54,145 bases of DNA, taken from positions 21,405 through 75,549 of the forward strand of contig JALHNT010000036.1 of NCBI GenBank assembly GCA_022843385.1, given 5' to 3'. The position numbers and the translations under genes are program-made. Below, one piece after another: positions 1 to 7,850 of the stretch. The notes beneath the pieces were generated by a model. That model searched no databases, was not told the origin of the DNA, and was given only the letters and a program-made list of their open reading frames with translations. Source of the stretch: Anaerolineae bacterium (GTDB taxonomy: Bacteria; Chloroflexota; Anaerolineae; Aggregatilineales; Phototrophicaceae). The number at the start of each line of letters is the position of its first letter. Positions within the stretch are counted from its first letter, which is position 1.

Positions 1-62
1 ACGATAACCAGCGCTGCAACCAGAGCTAACCATAGTCCATGTGGAATTGATCGATGTGACAT
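1..62 (-). CDS. 5' end of a secreted or membrane protein, cut by the window edge
   Basis: Reading the minus strand from ATG at 62 gives MSHRSIPHGLWLALVAALVIV, a basic start followed by a hydrophobic run like a signal peptide or first membrane helix. A Shine-Dalgarno GAAGGA lies 5 nt before the ATG. Only about 20 codons are inside the window, so no function can be assigned. The SD lies inside the right arm of a 15-bp perfect inverted repeat (66-120), suggesting translational control. It follows the VWA gene (217-2385) on the same strand and may be co-transcribed with it. Confidence 0.55.
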   Translation of the reverse strand, partial: MSHRSIPHGLWLALVAALVI

Positions 63-65
63 GAT

Positions 66-120
66 AATCCTTCACCAGGGTAGTGCTGAAGACAACAGCC
101 AGTGTCCCTGGTGAAGGATT
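66..120 (-). promoter_or_regulatory. Perfect 15-bp inverted repeat covering the ribosome-binding site of the edge gene
   Basis: The arms are 66-80 (AATCCTTCACCAGGG) and 106-120 (CCCTGGTGAAGGATT), exactly complementary, with a 25-nt loop (81-105). In the minus-strand transcript the second arm carries the SD GAAGGA of the gene starting at 62, and the first arm carries its complement TCCTTC. Folding would hide the SD. There is no U-tract after the stem, so a simple intrinsic terminator is less likely. The sequence pattern is seen directly; the regulatory role is inferred. Confidence 0.6.
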
Positions 121-216
121 GGGGTTGGGGTCAATTGATACAGGCGGCTGATGACATCAGCTTATAACAATCGTTATGGTGAAGCGTAAATCTGCCGCCT
201 TGCATCGGCCTAATCG
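121..216. other. Short intergenic gap with no feature seen
   Basis: The 96 bp between the inverted repeat and the stop of the VWA gene hold no ORF and no other strong repeat. Confidence 0.5.
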
Positions 217-2385
217 TCACTGGCAGGTTCCGCTAGTCGTGACGTAACTGGCGCTGACCCAACCCTGCATATTCAGGTAGATGATGCGATACCATCCGGC
301 TGTCCGTTCCGTCACCTGATACGTCCCTTCATAAGGCACTTGACTCAGGACTGCGCTGGTGGCCGAGGGTTCGCTGCGCAGGTTCAGCATATGGGTGGTG
401 GTCACGGTGCAACCACTGACTGGACTGATGAGCGGGGCCTGGGCCGCGGCTGGTTCCTGCACCGGAGCGGCTGCTGCGGTCAGCACCAGCGTCCCGGCGC
501 TTTGCAGAGAAGCACAGGTGAAGCCTGCCATTGGGCTGCCAGGCATTGGACGGGCCAGTCGTGGTGATTGCTGGGCTTCCAGGAACATGAGTGCGCCAGT
601 TCCGCGCAGGCAAATCGTCACTGGACGATTGAAGCGAAAGAGGGGTGAACCTGCGGCATCCAGCGCAAAGACATCAACCGCCTGCTGCACGCCCATGCCC
701 AGGATAGTCGGGTCCCCGACTTCACCAGGACCGCTCATGAACGCACCATCCTGAGCGACCATGTGGCAGTAGACTCCGCCGCTGCTCACAACATCCGGCG
801 GAATGGTAGCGCGGACCACGCTGCTGCTGACGCCATTGGTGTCGCGGCAGGGGTCATTGGGGGGCGCGGGCGGTGCCGTTTGTCCCTCAACTACAACCGG
901 CGCTTCGGCAATTGGGGGCAAAATCACTGGGGGGATTACTTCTTCTTCGTTTACAATCGCATTCACGGCTTTGCAGATGACGTTAATCACCTGTTCGGCA
1001 TTAATGGCTTGCAGCACTTGCCCGCCGCTTCCGGCCGCGATAGCGTTGAAGTTCTCCAGCGCCAAGAAGTCGCCGCCGACCAGGATAGGAAAGATCCGGA
1101 TCGGGCGCGGATGCATCTGCCCCGGTTGGGCATTAGCGGAAGCCGCCGCAGCCGCGCTCAACATGCTGGACAGGGTATAGCCGTTAGTATCCGGGTCGTG
1201 TGACGGGGCATCGCCCATGAGGATGATGTTCTTGATCGAGCCGTCACGCCAGTTCAACCCGATGCTGGTCATCAAGCCGGAGTAGACGGCTTCGGGTGTA
1301 TCACCTCCACCATCAGCGGATAATGTGTTCAGGCTGCTAATGATCTGTGCAGTATCGGCAGTGAACTCCTGTACCATACGAGCGATGTAAACATCCCAGG
1401 TGTCGCGATAGGCGACGATGCTGAAGCGGTAATCGACGCCGGTGGCGCGGATGCAGTCGATGATCTGGTTGGCGTTGGCCTGCACTGCGCCGATGTCGTC
1501 CCACATGCTGCCGGTGGTATCGATGACGAAGCTGAAGTCGGTGCTGCCGCGGACGACCGCGATTTCATAGACCTGGCTGCCAAAGAACAGACCATCCGTC
1601 ATGTAGACGGTGAAGGTGTACAGTTTATTGATGTCAGCCGAACTGGGGCGTCCGGTCAGGCGTCCATCAGCGCTGAGGCTGAATCCTCTGGGCAATCCAC
1701 CGCCAGTGATCTGGAAGGTGTAGGCACCACCCGCACCCTGGAGCTGAAGAGTCTCATAATCGTTGCCAAACACTGAGTCAGGCAAACGGATGATCCCCGG
1801 TTCGCTGCCGGGGCGGGTGACAACCGAGGCAGGAAGGCTGATAACCAGCGGCGTGACCGACTGCTGCCCGCATCCATTGCCGTTGTTGGGCGGCCAATAA
1901 CGCTGGTAGATCGCCCAGCCCAACACTTCCAGCGGACGCAGATCGCCAGTCCGATGTTCGGCAGAGCCAACTGACCACAGATTGGGCGTCCCCGCGCCGG
2001 CACCTGCGGTTATCAGGCTGCCTCCGCGATAGGTACACTGTTGTTGGGGAATCAGCCCCGGCACTGGGCCATTGGCGGGGCTGACGAACGACGTTTCTGC
2101 ACCGGGCTGGTACGCACCCAGAGCGGGGTCGGAATCGCCGACCCAGGGAGCCGTTCCCGGCGTAGTACAAGGGCAGGCCGGCAAAGCGGGCAGCCAGTTT
2201 GGATAGGCTGTACTGAGGGACTTGGCCCAGTTCAGCATGGCATCGAAGTTGTCCTGAACATTGACCAGACTATCGGTTGTGGCTTGTGCAGAAACGATGG
2301 TTGAGGCAGTGGGGAATGAAATGGTGATGATGAAAAGGATGACACCCAACACCAATCCCCGCAGGAACTGTGTGGCGCAGCGCAT
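217..2385 (-). CDS. Secreted VWA-domain protein with He_PIG-like and C-terminal SH3b domains
   Basis: A 722-aa exported protein. The start is set at ATG 2385 because GGGAGGAG lies just upstream and the product then begins with a classical signal peptide (MRCATQFLRG, then a hydrophobic run ending near SAQA). Around residues 185-280 is a putative Ig (He_PIG-like) segment with the typical LPRGFSLSADGRLTGRP pattern. A von Willebrand A domain follows (about 282-480) with MIDAS motif DTTGSM near 289 and a second ligand region around GDAPSHDPD. A Pro-rich linker leads to a bacterial SH3 domain in the last 65 residues (LNLRSEP, GWVSASYV). It probably acts outside the cell in metal-dependent adhesion or cell-wall binding. 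The exact partner cannot be read from sequence. Confidence 0.85.
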   Translation of the reverse strand: MRCATQFLRGLVLGVILFIITISFPTASTIVSAQATTDSLVNVQDNFDAMLNWAKSLSTAYPNWLPALPACPCTTPGTAPWVGDSDPALGAYQPGAETSFVSPANGPVPGLIPQQQCTYRGGSLITAGAGAGTPNLWSVGSAEHRTGDLRPLEVLGWAIYQRYWPPNNGNGCGQQSVTPLVISLPASVVTRPGSEPGIIRLPDSVFGNDYETLQLQGAGGAYTFQITGGGLPRGFSLSADGRLTGRPSSADINKLYTFTVYMTDGLFFGSQVYEIAVVRGSTDFSFVIDTTGSMWDDIGAVQANANQIIDCIRATGVDYRFSIVAYRDTWDVYIARMVQEFTADTAQIISSLNTLSADGGGDTPEAVYSGLMTSIGLNWRDGSIKNIILMGDAPSHDPDTNGYTLSSMLSAAAAASANAQPGQMHPRPIRIFPILVGGDFLALENFNAIAAGSGGQVLQAINAEQVINVICKAVNAIVNEEEVIPPVILPPIAEAPVVVEGQTAPPAPPNDPCRDTNGVSSSVVRATIPPDVVSSGGVYCHMVAQDGAFMSGPGEVGDPTILGMGVQQAVDVFALDAAGSPLFRFNRPVTICLRGTGALMFLEAQQSPRLARPMPGSPMAGFTCASLQSAGTLVLTAAAAPVQEPAAAQAPLISPVSGCTVTTTHMLNLRSEPSATSAVLSQVPYEGTYQVTERTAGWYRIIYLNMQGWVSASYVTTSGTCQ

Positions 2386-2637
2386 GAGACTCCTCCCGAA
2401 GCTAATTTTTTTCAAGTTGGTCGGAGCGTAACAATCCCCCACTGTAAGCGCAATATGTCAAAAAAGTGATAATGATTACTTGACAAAATCCTTTTGAGCC
2501 GTAGTGAGCTTTACTGATAGTTACCTGAAGTCCATTCCAACACGGGCGCGTGTGCGAGATCAGACCAGGTAAAGTGGATTTGTAAGCGATTGTAATAAAC
2601 TGTAAAATCGATAGACACCATTCTAAGGACACGATCT
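2386..2637. promoter_or_regulatory. Divergent intergenic region between two secreted-protein genes
   Basis: This 252-bp AT-rich gap must hold promoters for both flanking genes. An inverted repeat TGTCAA (2456-2461) / TTGACA (2480-2485) puts a -35-like TTGACA hexamer on each strand, but no matching -10 at standard spacing is convincing. The plus-strand gene has SD AAGGA ahead of ATG 2638. Confidence 0.35.
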
Positions 2638-4488
2638 ATGCTCCGATCAAACCCAGGAGGACTCTCCCTCCGCAGTCGCTGGGTCGCGCTGCTGGTTGCG
2701 CTGCTCATCAGCAGTGGCACACTCCAGGCACAATCGCTGCCAGCGCTGACGCTAACCTGGAACACCTTTATGGGTGCTGCGGGTGATGATTTCACCCGTT
2801 CTGTTGTGACCGACGGCACCAGCATCTATGTGGCCGGGGACAGTGAGGCTTCCTGGGGCACGCCGCTGCAACCCTTTACGCCGCCCCAACGCAATGCATT
2901 TGTCGCCCGGTTCGATGCCGTCACCGGCGCGCTCATCTGGAACACCTTTCTCGGCGGCGTTGGCGAGGAATTCGGCAATCAGATCAGTCTGAGTGGTGGT
3001 GCGTTGTTCGTGGCTGGCACCAGCACTGATACCTGGGGGACACCGGTCAGCCCGTTTGTGGGCGTAGTGGATGGATTTCTGGCGCGGTTGGATGCCGCAA
3101 CCGGTGCCCTGACCTGGAATACTTTCATGGGTGGTGGGCAGACCGATAACGCCAGTGGCGTCTCAGCCGCAGGCGGGACTGTGGTTGTGGCAGGGTCCAG
3201 CACCGGAACCTGGGGGACACCGGTCAATCCGTTCGTTGGAACGCGCGATGCGTTTGTAGCCACCTTTGACTCAGCCACTGGAGCATTGACGTGGAATAGC
3301 TTTCTCGGTTCGCTTGCCGAAGATGATTCCGCCAACATTGTCCTGGCGGGGGGCAGCGCCGTAGTCACGGGATTTAGCCGGGCGACCTGGGGGACTCCAG
3401 TGGCTGCCTTCGCCGGTGGACAGGATACCTTCGTCGCCAGCCTGAATGCAGCGACGGGGGCGCTGAACTGGAACACCTTCCTCGGTGGGTTGGCCGAGGA
3501 TGAAGGACGCGATGTCACCAGCGATGGCGCGGCGGTATACGTCTCCGGCATCAGCCGCACTTCATGGGGCGCGCCCGTCAGTCCGTTCGTCGGCGGGACG
3601 CAGGATGGTTTCGTGGCGGCGCTCAATTTGGGAACTGGTGCGCTCACCTGGAATACCTTTCTGGGGTCAACCGGCTTTGATGAGGCGCGGGGCGTCGCGC
3701 TTAGTGGTGGCTCTTTGTTCGTGGGTGGCGACAGTACCGCCTCGTGGGGCAGCCCGATCAATCCTTTCAATGGATCCCAGAATGCCTTCGCCGCCCAGCT
3801 TGACCCGGCCAGCGGCACACTGTCGGCGATGACCTTTGTTGGTGGGAGCAGCACTGATGGCGCTGACATCGCCGTTGCAGCCGATGCGGTTTTTCTCGTG
3901 GGGGAAAGCAGCACTACCTGGGGTGCGCCCATCAATAGTTTCACCGCTGGTCAGGAAGGCTATGCCGCAGCGCTGCGCCTCCGCCTGCTGCCGCCTGTCG
4001 AACCGCCACCTGCTGCTGCACCGGTTGGACAATTTGATCCGCTTATCACCAAGCTCGGTTTCGTCCGCGCTGGTGGCGAGATCGAGTGGGTTATCAGTGT
4101 GTCGAATGCGGGCAGCGCGGCTGGCGTGAACGTGGTCATCAGCGACACCCTGCCTGACGGGCTGGTTCCGATTCGGGTGGATACACCCGTTGGGACGGGG
4201 AGCGTGAACGGGCAGGTGGTCACAGTGACGGTGCCAGCGCTGGCACCCGGTCAGTCGTTCACCTTCAGCATTTTCAGCCGAGCGACGGGCAGCGGTTCCT
4301 TTATCAACACCGCCTGTATCCGCGCCGATAACTTCAACCCGACGCCCGCGCGCTGCGCGACCGCTTCAGCCGTGCGTGAGCTGCCGGCGACAGGGTTCGA
4401 ACCGCAGTGGCGCAATGCGCTCATCATCGGGCTGCTGGCCCTGGTGGCCGGCTGGCTGGTCATGCGGCGCCTGCGAGCCGTGAGCTAG
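2638..4488 (+). CDS. Secreted seven-repeat (SBBP-like) protein with DUF11 domain and LPATG tail
   Basis: A 616-aa exported protein. A signal peptide is followed by seven repeats of about 55 residues, each with a core like ALTWNTFLGG followed by an acidic D/E-rich turn, then VxVAGxS and TWGTPVxPF. Seven such units suggest a seven-bladed beta-propeller of the SBBP type. Residues about 465-575 form a DUF11-like beta-sandwich (VSNAGSAAGVNVVISDTLPDG). The C-terminus is LPATG, a transmembrane helix and a short Arg-rich tail, the layout of a sortase or analogous sorting signal. No sortase is in the window. It is probably anchored at the cell surface; its ligand is unknown. Confidence 0.8.
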   Translation: MLRSNPGGLSLRSRWVALLVALLISSGTLQAQSLPALTLTWNTFMGAAGDDFTRSVVTDGTSIYVAGDSEASWGTPLQPFTPPQRNAFVARFDAVTGALIWNTFLGGVGEEFGNQISLSGGALFVAGTSTDTWGTPVSPFVGVVDGFLARLDAATGALTWNTFMGGGQTDNASGVSAAGGTVVVAGSSTGTWGTPVNPFVGTRDAFVATFDSATGALTWNSFLGSLAEDDSANIVLAGGSAVVTGFSRATWGTPVAAFAGGQDTFVASLNAATGALNWNTFLGGLAEDEGRDVTSDGAAVYVSGISRTSWGAPVSPFVGGTQDGFVAALNLGTGALTWNTFLGSTGFDEARGVALSGGSLFVGGDSTASWGSPINPFNGSQNAFAAQLDPASGTLSAMTFVGGSSTDGADIAVAADAVFLVGESSTTWGAPINSFTAGQEGYAAALRLRLLPPVEPPPAAAPVGQFDPLITKLGFVRAGGEIEWVISVSNAGSAAGVNVVISDTLPDGLVPIRVDTPVGTGSVNGQVVTVTVPALAPGQSFTFSIFSRATGSGSFINTACIRADNFNPTPARCATASAVRELPATGFEPQWRNALIIGLLALVAGWLVMRRLRAVS

Positions 4489-4499
4489 GCCAAGCGAAA

Positions 4500-5375
4500 T
4501 CAGGCGACCATGTCGGCCAGGGTCAGGCAGATGTGTTCGGTGAAGTTCTCGCGTGGGATCTTCTCACCACGTCGCAGCCGCAACGCCAGGTCGATCAGAC
4601 GTGGGCCATACTGCTCCGGGTAATAGGCCGTTGACGCGATGAAGCGTGTATGGGCGCGGGAGAATTCTTCAGCAGCCAGATTGCCCCCCTGCCCCACAAG
4701 CACCATGTCCTCCTCACGGCCTAGCTCACGCGCCGCATCCAATACCCCCAGCGCTGATTCATCGTTGAAGCCGATGACGCCAATACGGCGGAACTCGGGC
4801 CAGCGTTTCAGAATCGGTGATGACCGCTCATAGCTGGGCAGACGGTTATTGTCGCCATCCAGATAGAAGATATGATCGGATGGCACCGCCAGTTTTTCGG
4901 TAACAGCGCTGACAGCAAAATCGATGCGCTGGCGGACGAAATCCAGCACACGCGACTCGGCCATAACCAGCAGTTTATCCAGCTTCCCATCCCAGTTATC
5001 ATGCACCCAATTCGCCAGTGCGCTGCCTGCCATAATCCCCGATTCCTTGTTGTTGACGCCGAAGTAAGGTGTCCAGGGCGAGAGGGGGATATCAACAGCA
5101 ATCACTGGGATCTTCTGCCGAAAGAGGGTACTGTTGAGTGTTGGCCCAATGCGCTCACCCACGTGATATATAATCGCTACATCAACTTGCAATGTAGCAA
5201 ACTCCTGAACATTGGCAAGGGCGCGCTCATCGCTGAAGTCGTTGTCGCGAATGATTAGCTCGATGTCGGAGTAACGGGCAGCCGCCTGCTCCAAACTGGC
5301 CTGCACCGTCTGAGCAAAGGTGTTAGAGCGGCTGAGATTCGAGAACCCAATTCTGAACTTGTGGCTGCTCGTCAT
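4500..5375 (-). CDS. Periplasmic-binding-protein-like sugar-binding domain, no signal peptide and no HTH
   Basis: The 291-aa protein has the type I periplasmic binding fold seen in ABC sugar-binding proteins and LacI effector domains: start FRIGFSNLSRSNTF, then DVAIIYHV, IPVIAVDIPL, and late GVIGFNDESALGVLDAARELG. It begins directly with the first beta strand, so neither a signal peptide nor an N-terminal DNA-binding domain is present. It is therefore probably a cytoplasmic ligand-binding protein or a decayed regulator. SD AGAGGA precedes ATG 5375. It is the last gene of a minus-strand group with galT, so a galactose-type sugar ligand is a reasonable guess but not shown. Confidence 0.7.
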   Translation of the reverse strand: MTSSHKFRIGFSNLSRSNTFAQTVQASLEQAAARYSDIELIIRDNDFSDERALANVQEFATLQVDVAIIYHVGERIGPTLNSTLFRQKIPVIAVDIPLSPWTPYFGVNNKESGIMAGSALANWVHDNWDGKLDKLLVMAESRVLDFVRQRIDFAVSAVTEKLAVPSDHIFYLDGDNNRLPSYERSSPILKRWPEFRRIGVIGFNDESALGVLDAARELGREEDMVLVGQGGNLAAEEFSRAHTRFIASTAYYPEQYGPRLIDLALRLRRGEKIPRENFTEHICLTLADMVA

Positions 5376-5461
5376 AAGATGTCCTCTGCAAAAAGGATGA
5401 ATGTCTACAGATAGTATTGTTCACATTTTGCCGAGGAAGTGTTAAGGTTAGTTTTCCTCAT

Positions 5462-6499
5462 TTAGCGCTGGCGATAATGGACTTCGGACAGGCCGCGCAG
5501 CCGGTCGGCAGCCTGCTCCGGGGTGATGTCGCGCTGGGCCTCGGCCATCATCTCATAACCGACCATCCACTTACGCACGGTAGCCGAGCGCAGCAGGGGC
5601 GGGTAGAAGTGGGCGTGAAGCTGCCAGTGAGCGAAGTCGCCGCTGCCGGTGGGGGCGCCGTGCCAGCCCATCGAGTAAGGGAAGCTGACTTCAAACAGAT
5701 TGTCGTAGCGCGTCAGATGTCGCTTGAGGATGTCGGCCAGACTGTCCCGCTCCGCCGGGGTCAGATCCGGCAGGCGCAGCACCGGACGGCGCGGCAGCAG
5801 TAGCGTTTCGAACGGCCAGACCGCCCAGTAGGGGACGACCACCAGCCAGTGTTCGTTTTCCACCACGACCCGTTCACCCAACTGCGACTCCTGCGCCGCG
5901 TAATCGGTCAACAGATGTGAGCCATGTTTGGCATGGTAGGCGAGCTGCTGACGATCCTCGGCGGCGATGCTGTTGGGCAGCCAGTTGCCAGCCCAAACCT
6001 GTCCATGCGGGTGCGGGTTGCTGGCTCCCATCGCCTCGCCCTTATTCTCGAAGACCTGCACCCAATCGTACTGCGCGCCGAGTTCGGTGATCTGGTCCGC
6101 CCAGACATCGACCACATGGCGGATGTCCGTCACATCCATCTCTGGCAGCGTCAGATCGTGGCGCGGTGAGAAGCAGATGACGCGGCAGGTTCCGCGCGTG
6201 GCCTGAGTGACGAACAGATCGCTCGATGGGGCAGGGGCATCGGGTGTATCGGGCAGCAGGGCAGCGAAGTCGTTCTCGAAGACATAGGTACTGCTATAAG
6301 CCGGGTTGACCTCGCCATTGGCGCGAGTATTGCCAGGGCAAAGATAACACTTGGGATCGTACTGTGGCCGTTCGTCCAGCGCCGGGCGTTCCTGCCGTCC
6401 TTGCCAGGGGCGCTTGGTGCGGTGGGGCGAGACCAGGACGTATTCGCCAGTCAGCGGGTTGAGACGGCGATGGGGGTGGTCAACCGGGTTGAAGCTCAT
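5462..6499 (-). CDS. galT: Galactose-1-phosphate uridylyltransferase
   Basis: Leloir-pathway enzyme that exchanges UDP between UDP-glucose and galactose-1-phosphate in the cytoplasm. The 345-aa length is normal for class I GalT. The active-site HPHGQVW motif, with the nucleotidylated histidine, is present (NPHPHGQVWAG), as is the N-terminal zinc-site CYLCPGN. Conserved RTKRPWQG near the start and C-terminal HAHFYPPLLRS also fit the family. Its start overlaps the end of the upstream Rieske gene by 20 bp, so the two are almost certainly co-transcribed. galK is in the window but 32 kb away, and galE is absent. Confidence 0.95.
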   Translation of the reverse strand: MSFNPVDHPHRRLNPLTGEYVLVSPHRTKRPWQGRQERPALDERPQYDPKCYLCPGNTRANGEVNPAYSSTYVFENDFAALLPDTPDAPAPSSDLFVTQATRGTCRVICFSPRHDLTLPEMDVTDIRHVVDVWADQITELGAQYDWVQVFENKGEAMGASNPHPHGQVWAGNWLPNSIAAEDRQQLAYHAKHGSHLLTDYAAQESQLGERVVVENEHWLVVVPYWAVWPFETLLLPRRPVLRLPDLTPAERDSLADILKRHLTRYDNLFEVSFPYSMGWHGAPTGSGDFAHWQLHAHFYPPLLRSATVRKWMVGYEMMAEAQRDITPEQAADRLRGLSEVHYRQR

Positions 6500-7538
6500 G
6501 AATCGGTCTTTCCTGTGATGATGGGGGCGGCTCTACGACCTGAGCCGACTCGCTATAGAATTGTTTGCTCCAGATGCGGAAGCGGCCTATTGGCCCATCG
6601 CCATCGGCCAGCGCGGGCTGGGCCAGATAGCGTTTGTTCTCCCAGATCGGTTTGTCCTGATGTACATCGCCGACGAAGCCGTTGAAAATGACGCCGGCGA
6701 TCAGGCGTTGCAGCAGCCGATGAGGCAGCAGGGAGCGCAGCGGGAAGCCGCGCAGGAAGGCATCGCCCGTACGCAGGTTGAGCGCCAGACTCAGGTTCAG
6801 CCGATCCCCGCTGGTCGGAGTCGCCAGCACGAACAACCGCGCCTGAATGCCAAAAGCCGGGACGTTCACCCGCACCAATGAATAGCCCATGCCGTGCGCC
6901 AGCAAATCCATCTCGAACATCATCTGATGATCGATGAAGCGGCTGAGGACGGGGGTGGCGCGGCGGGCGCTGTAAGCAATCTTCAGCACGGGGCCCTCGG
7001 TCACGATGGGCTGACGCAACTGAACATCGCGGTAGTGATGCACCAGGGCGAAGTGACCGATGTCCACCGCGTTCTCGACCGTCTCCTGCGGATGGTCGCG
7101 CAGTTCCAGGGTGGTGTGGAGCAGGGGCGACCAGCCCTCATCATCGTAGACTGGTGGTTCCCAGACGGGCGCGGCTTGCTGCGGGTGATGGTAGGCGAAG
7201 ATGATGCCATGCAGTTCGCGGGTGGGGATCAGCGTCAGACGGGCTTTTTTGGGAGGTTTGGTGCCGTAACCGGTGGCAGTGCAGTCGCCATCCAGACCGA
7301 ACTGGAAGCCATGAAACGGGCAGCGAATGTCCTCATCTACTACCGTGCCGCCATAAGCCAGATGGGCGCCAAGGTGGGGGCAGAAGGCTTCGACCGCGCT
7401 GACCACGCCGCTCTTGGTGCGATAGATGATGATCTCGCGCCCGGCCAGTTGACGCCCCAGCACCGCGCCGGGTTTCAGTTCATCGCTGAAGACCAGCGCA
7501 TACCAGCTATGGGGGATGGGCATACGGGGCGTTTCCAT
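6480..7538 (-). CDS. Rieske [2Fe-2S] oxygenase, alpha-subunit-like
   Basis: A 352-aa aromatic-ring-hydroxylating/KshA-type oxygenase. The Rieske motif C-x-H...C-x-x-H is visible as CPHLGAH and CPFHGFQF. A mononuclear iron site is suggested by NAVDIGHFALVHH. The start is placed at ATG 7538, giving METPRMPIPHSWYAL, which matches where the family begins; an upstream in-frame start at 7667 would add 43 residues unlike the family. Substrates of such enzymes are ring or steroid-like compounds, and no specific one can be named here. A reductase partner is not in the window. It overlaps galT by 20 bp, an unexpected pairing. Confidence 0.85.
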   Translation of the reverse strand: METPRMPIPHSWYALVFSDELKPGAVLGRQLAGREIIIYRTKSGVVSAVEAFCPHLGAHLAYGGTVVDEDIRCPFHGFQFGLDGDCTATGYGTKPPKKARLTLIPTRELHGIIFAYHHPQQAAPVWEPPVYDDEGWSPLLHTTLELRDHPQETVENAVDIGHFALVHHYRDVQLRQPIVTEGPVLKIAYSARRATPVLSRFIDHQMMFEMDLLAHGMGYSLVRVNVPAFGIQARLFVLATPTSGDRLNLSLALNLRTGDAFLRGFPLRSLLPHRLLQRLIAGVIFNGFVGDVHQDKPIWENKRYLAQPALADGDGPIGRFRIWSKQFYSESAQVVEPPPSSQERPIHELQPG

Positions 7539-7850
7539 AACCTCGTCACTCCATGACTCAATGGGCTGCCACCAGTATAAACCAATCCTTCGCGTTCCCC
7601 CACTCACGTACGAAACACAATAGAGAAGTGCTGAAACGAAATGGCTTGAGGGTTTGATGACAATCAACGACGCTCGCGATCGAGAATCAGGCAGAGCTTA
7701 TGACAGGAGTTCAGCCTGATAAACAGGCAGGAACAGGCAAAAGTTAGGATTTGCTTACTTTTCGGTCTTCAAGGGAGCGCACCGCCATGCGCTCCTCCTT
7801 GTTCTAGGACAGGCGTGACCTGCCAACCTGCGTCATCGTTGTGGTTGCCG
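7539..7850. other. Intergenic region upstream of the Rieske gene
   Basis: About 310 bp without a gene. It should contain the promoter of the Rieske-galT group (minus strand) and, near 7775-7796, a stem-loop that could end the nitroreductase transcript. No ORF or dispersed repeat was recognised. Confidence 0.5.
7775..7796 (-). terminator. Stem-loop downstream of the nitroreductase gene
   Basis: The arms GGAGCGC (7775-7781) and GCGCTCC (7790-7796) are exactly complementary around an 8-nt loop. It lies about 55 bp beyond the stop of the minus-strand TetR-led group. There is no clear U-tract on the minus strand, so efficient intrinsic termination is uncertain. Confidence 0.4.

Noticed and set aside
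2979..3944. Long antisense frame of 321 codons opposite the seven-repeat gene
   Set aside because: It mirrors the repeats of the plus-strand gene, has no SD, and the plus strand has the signal peptide and domains.
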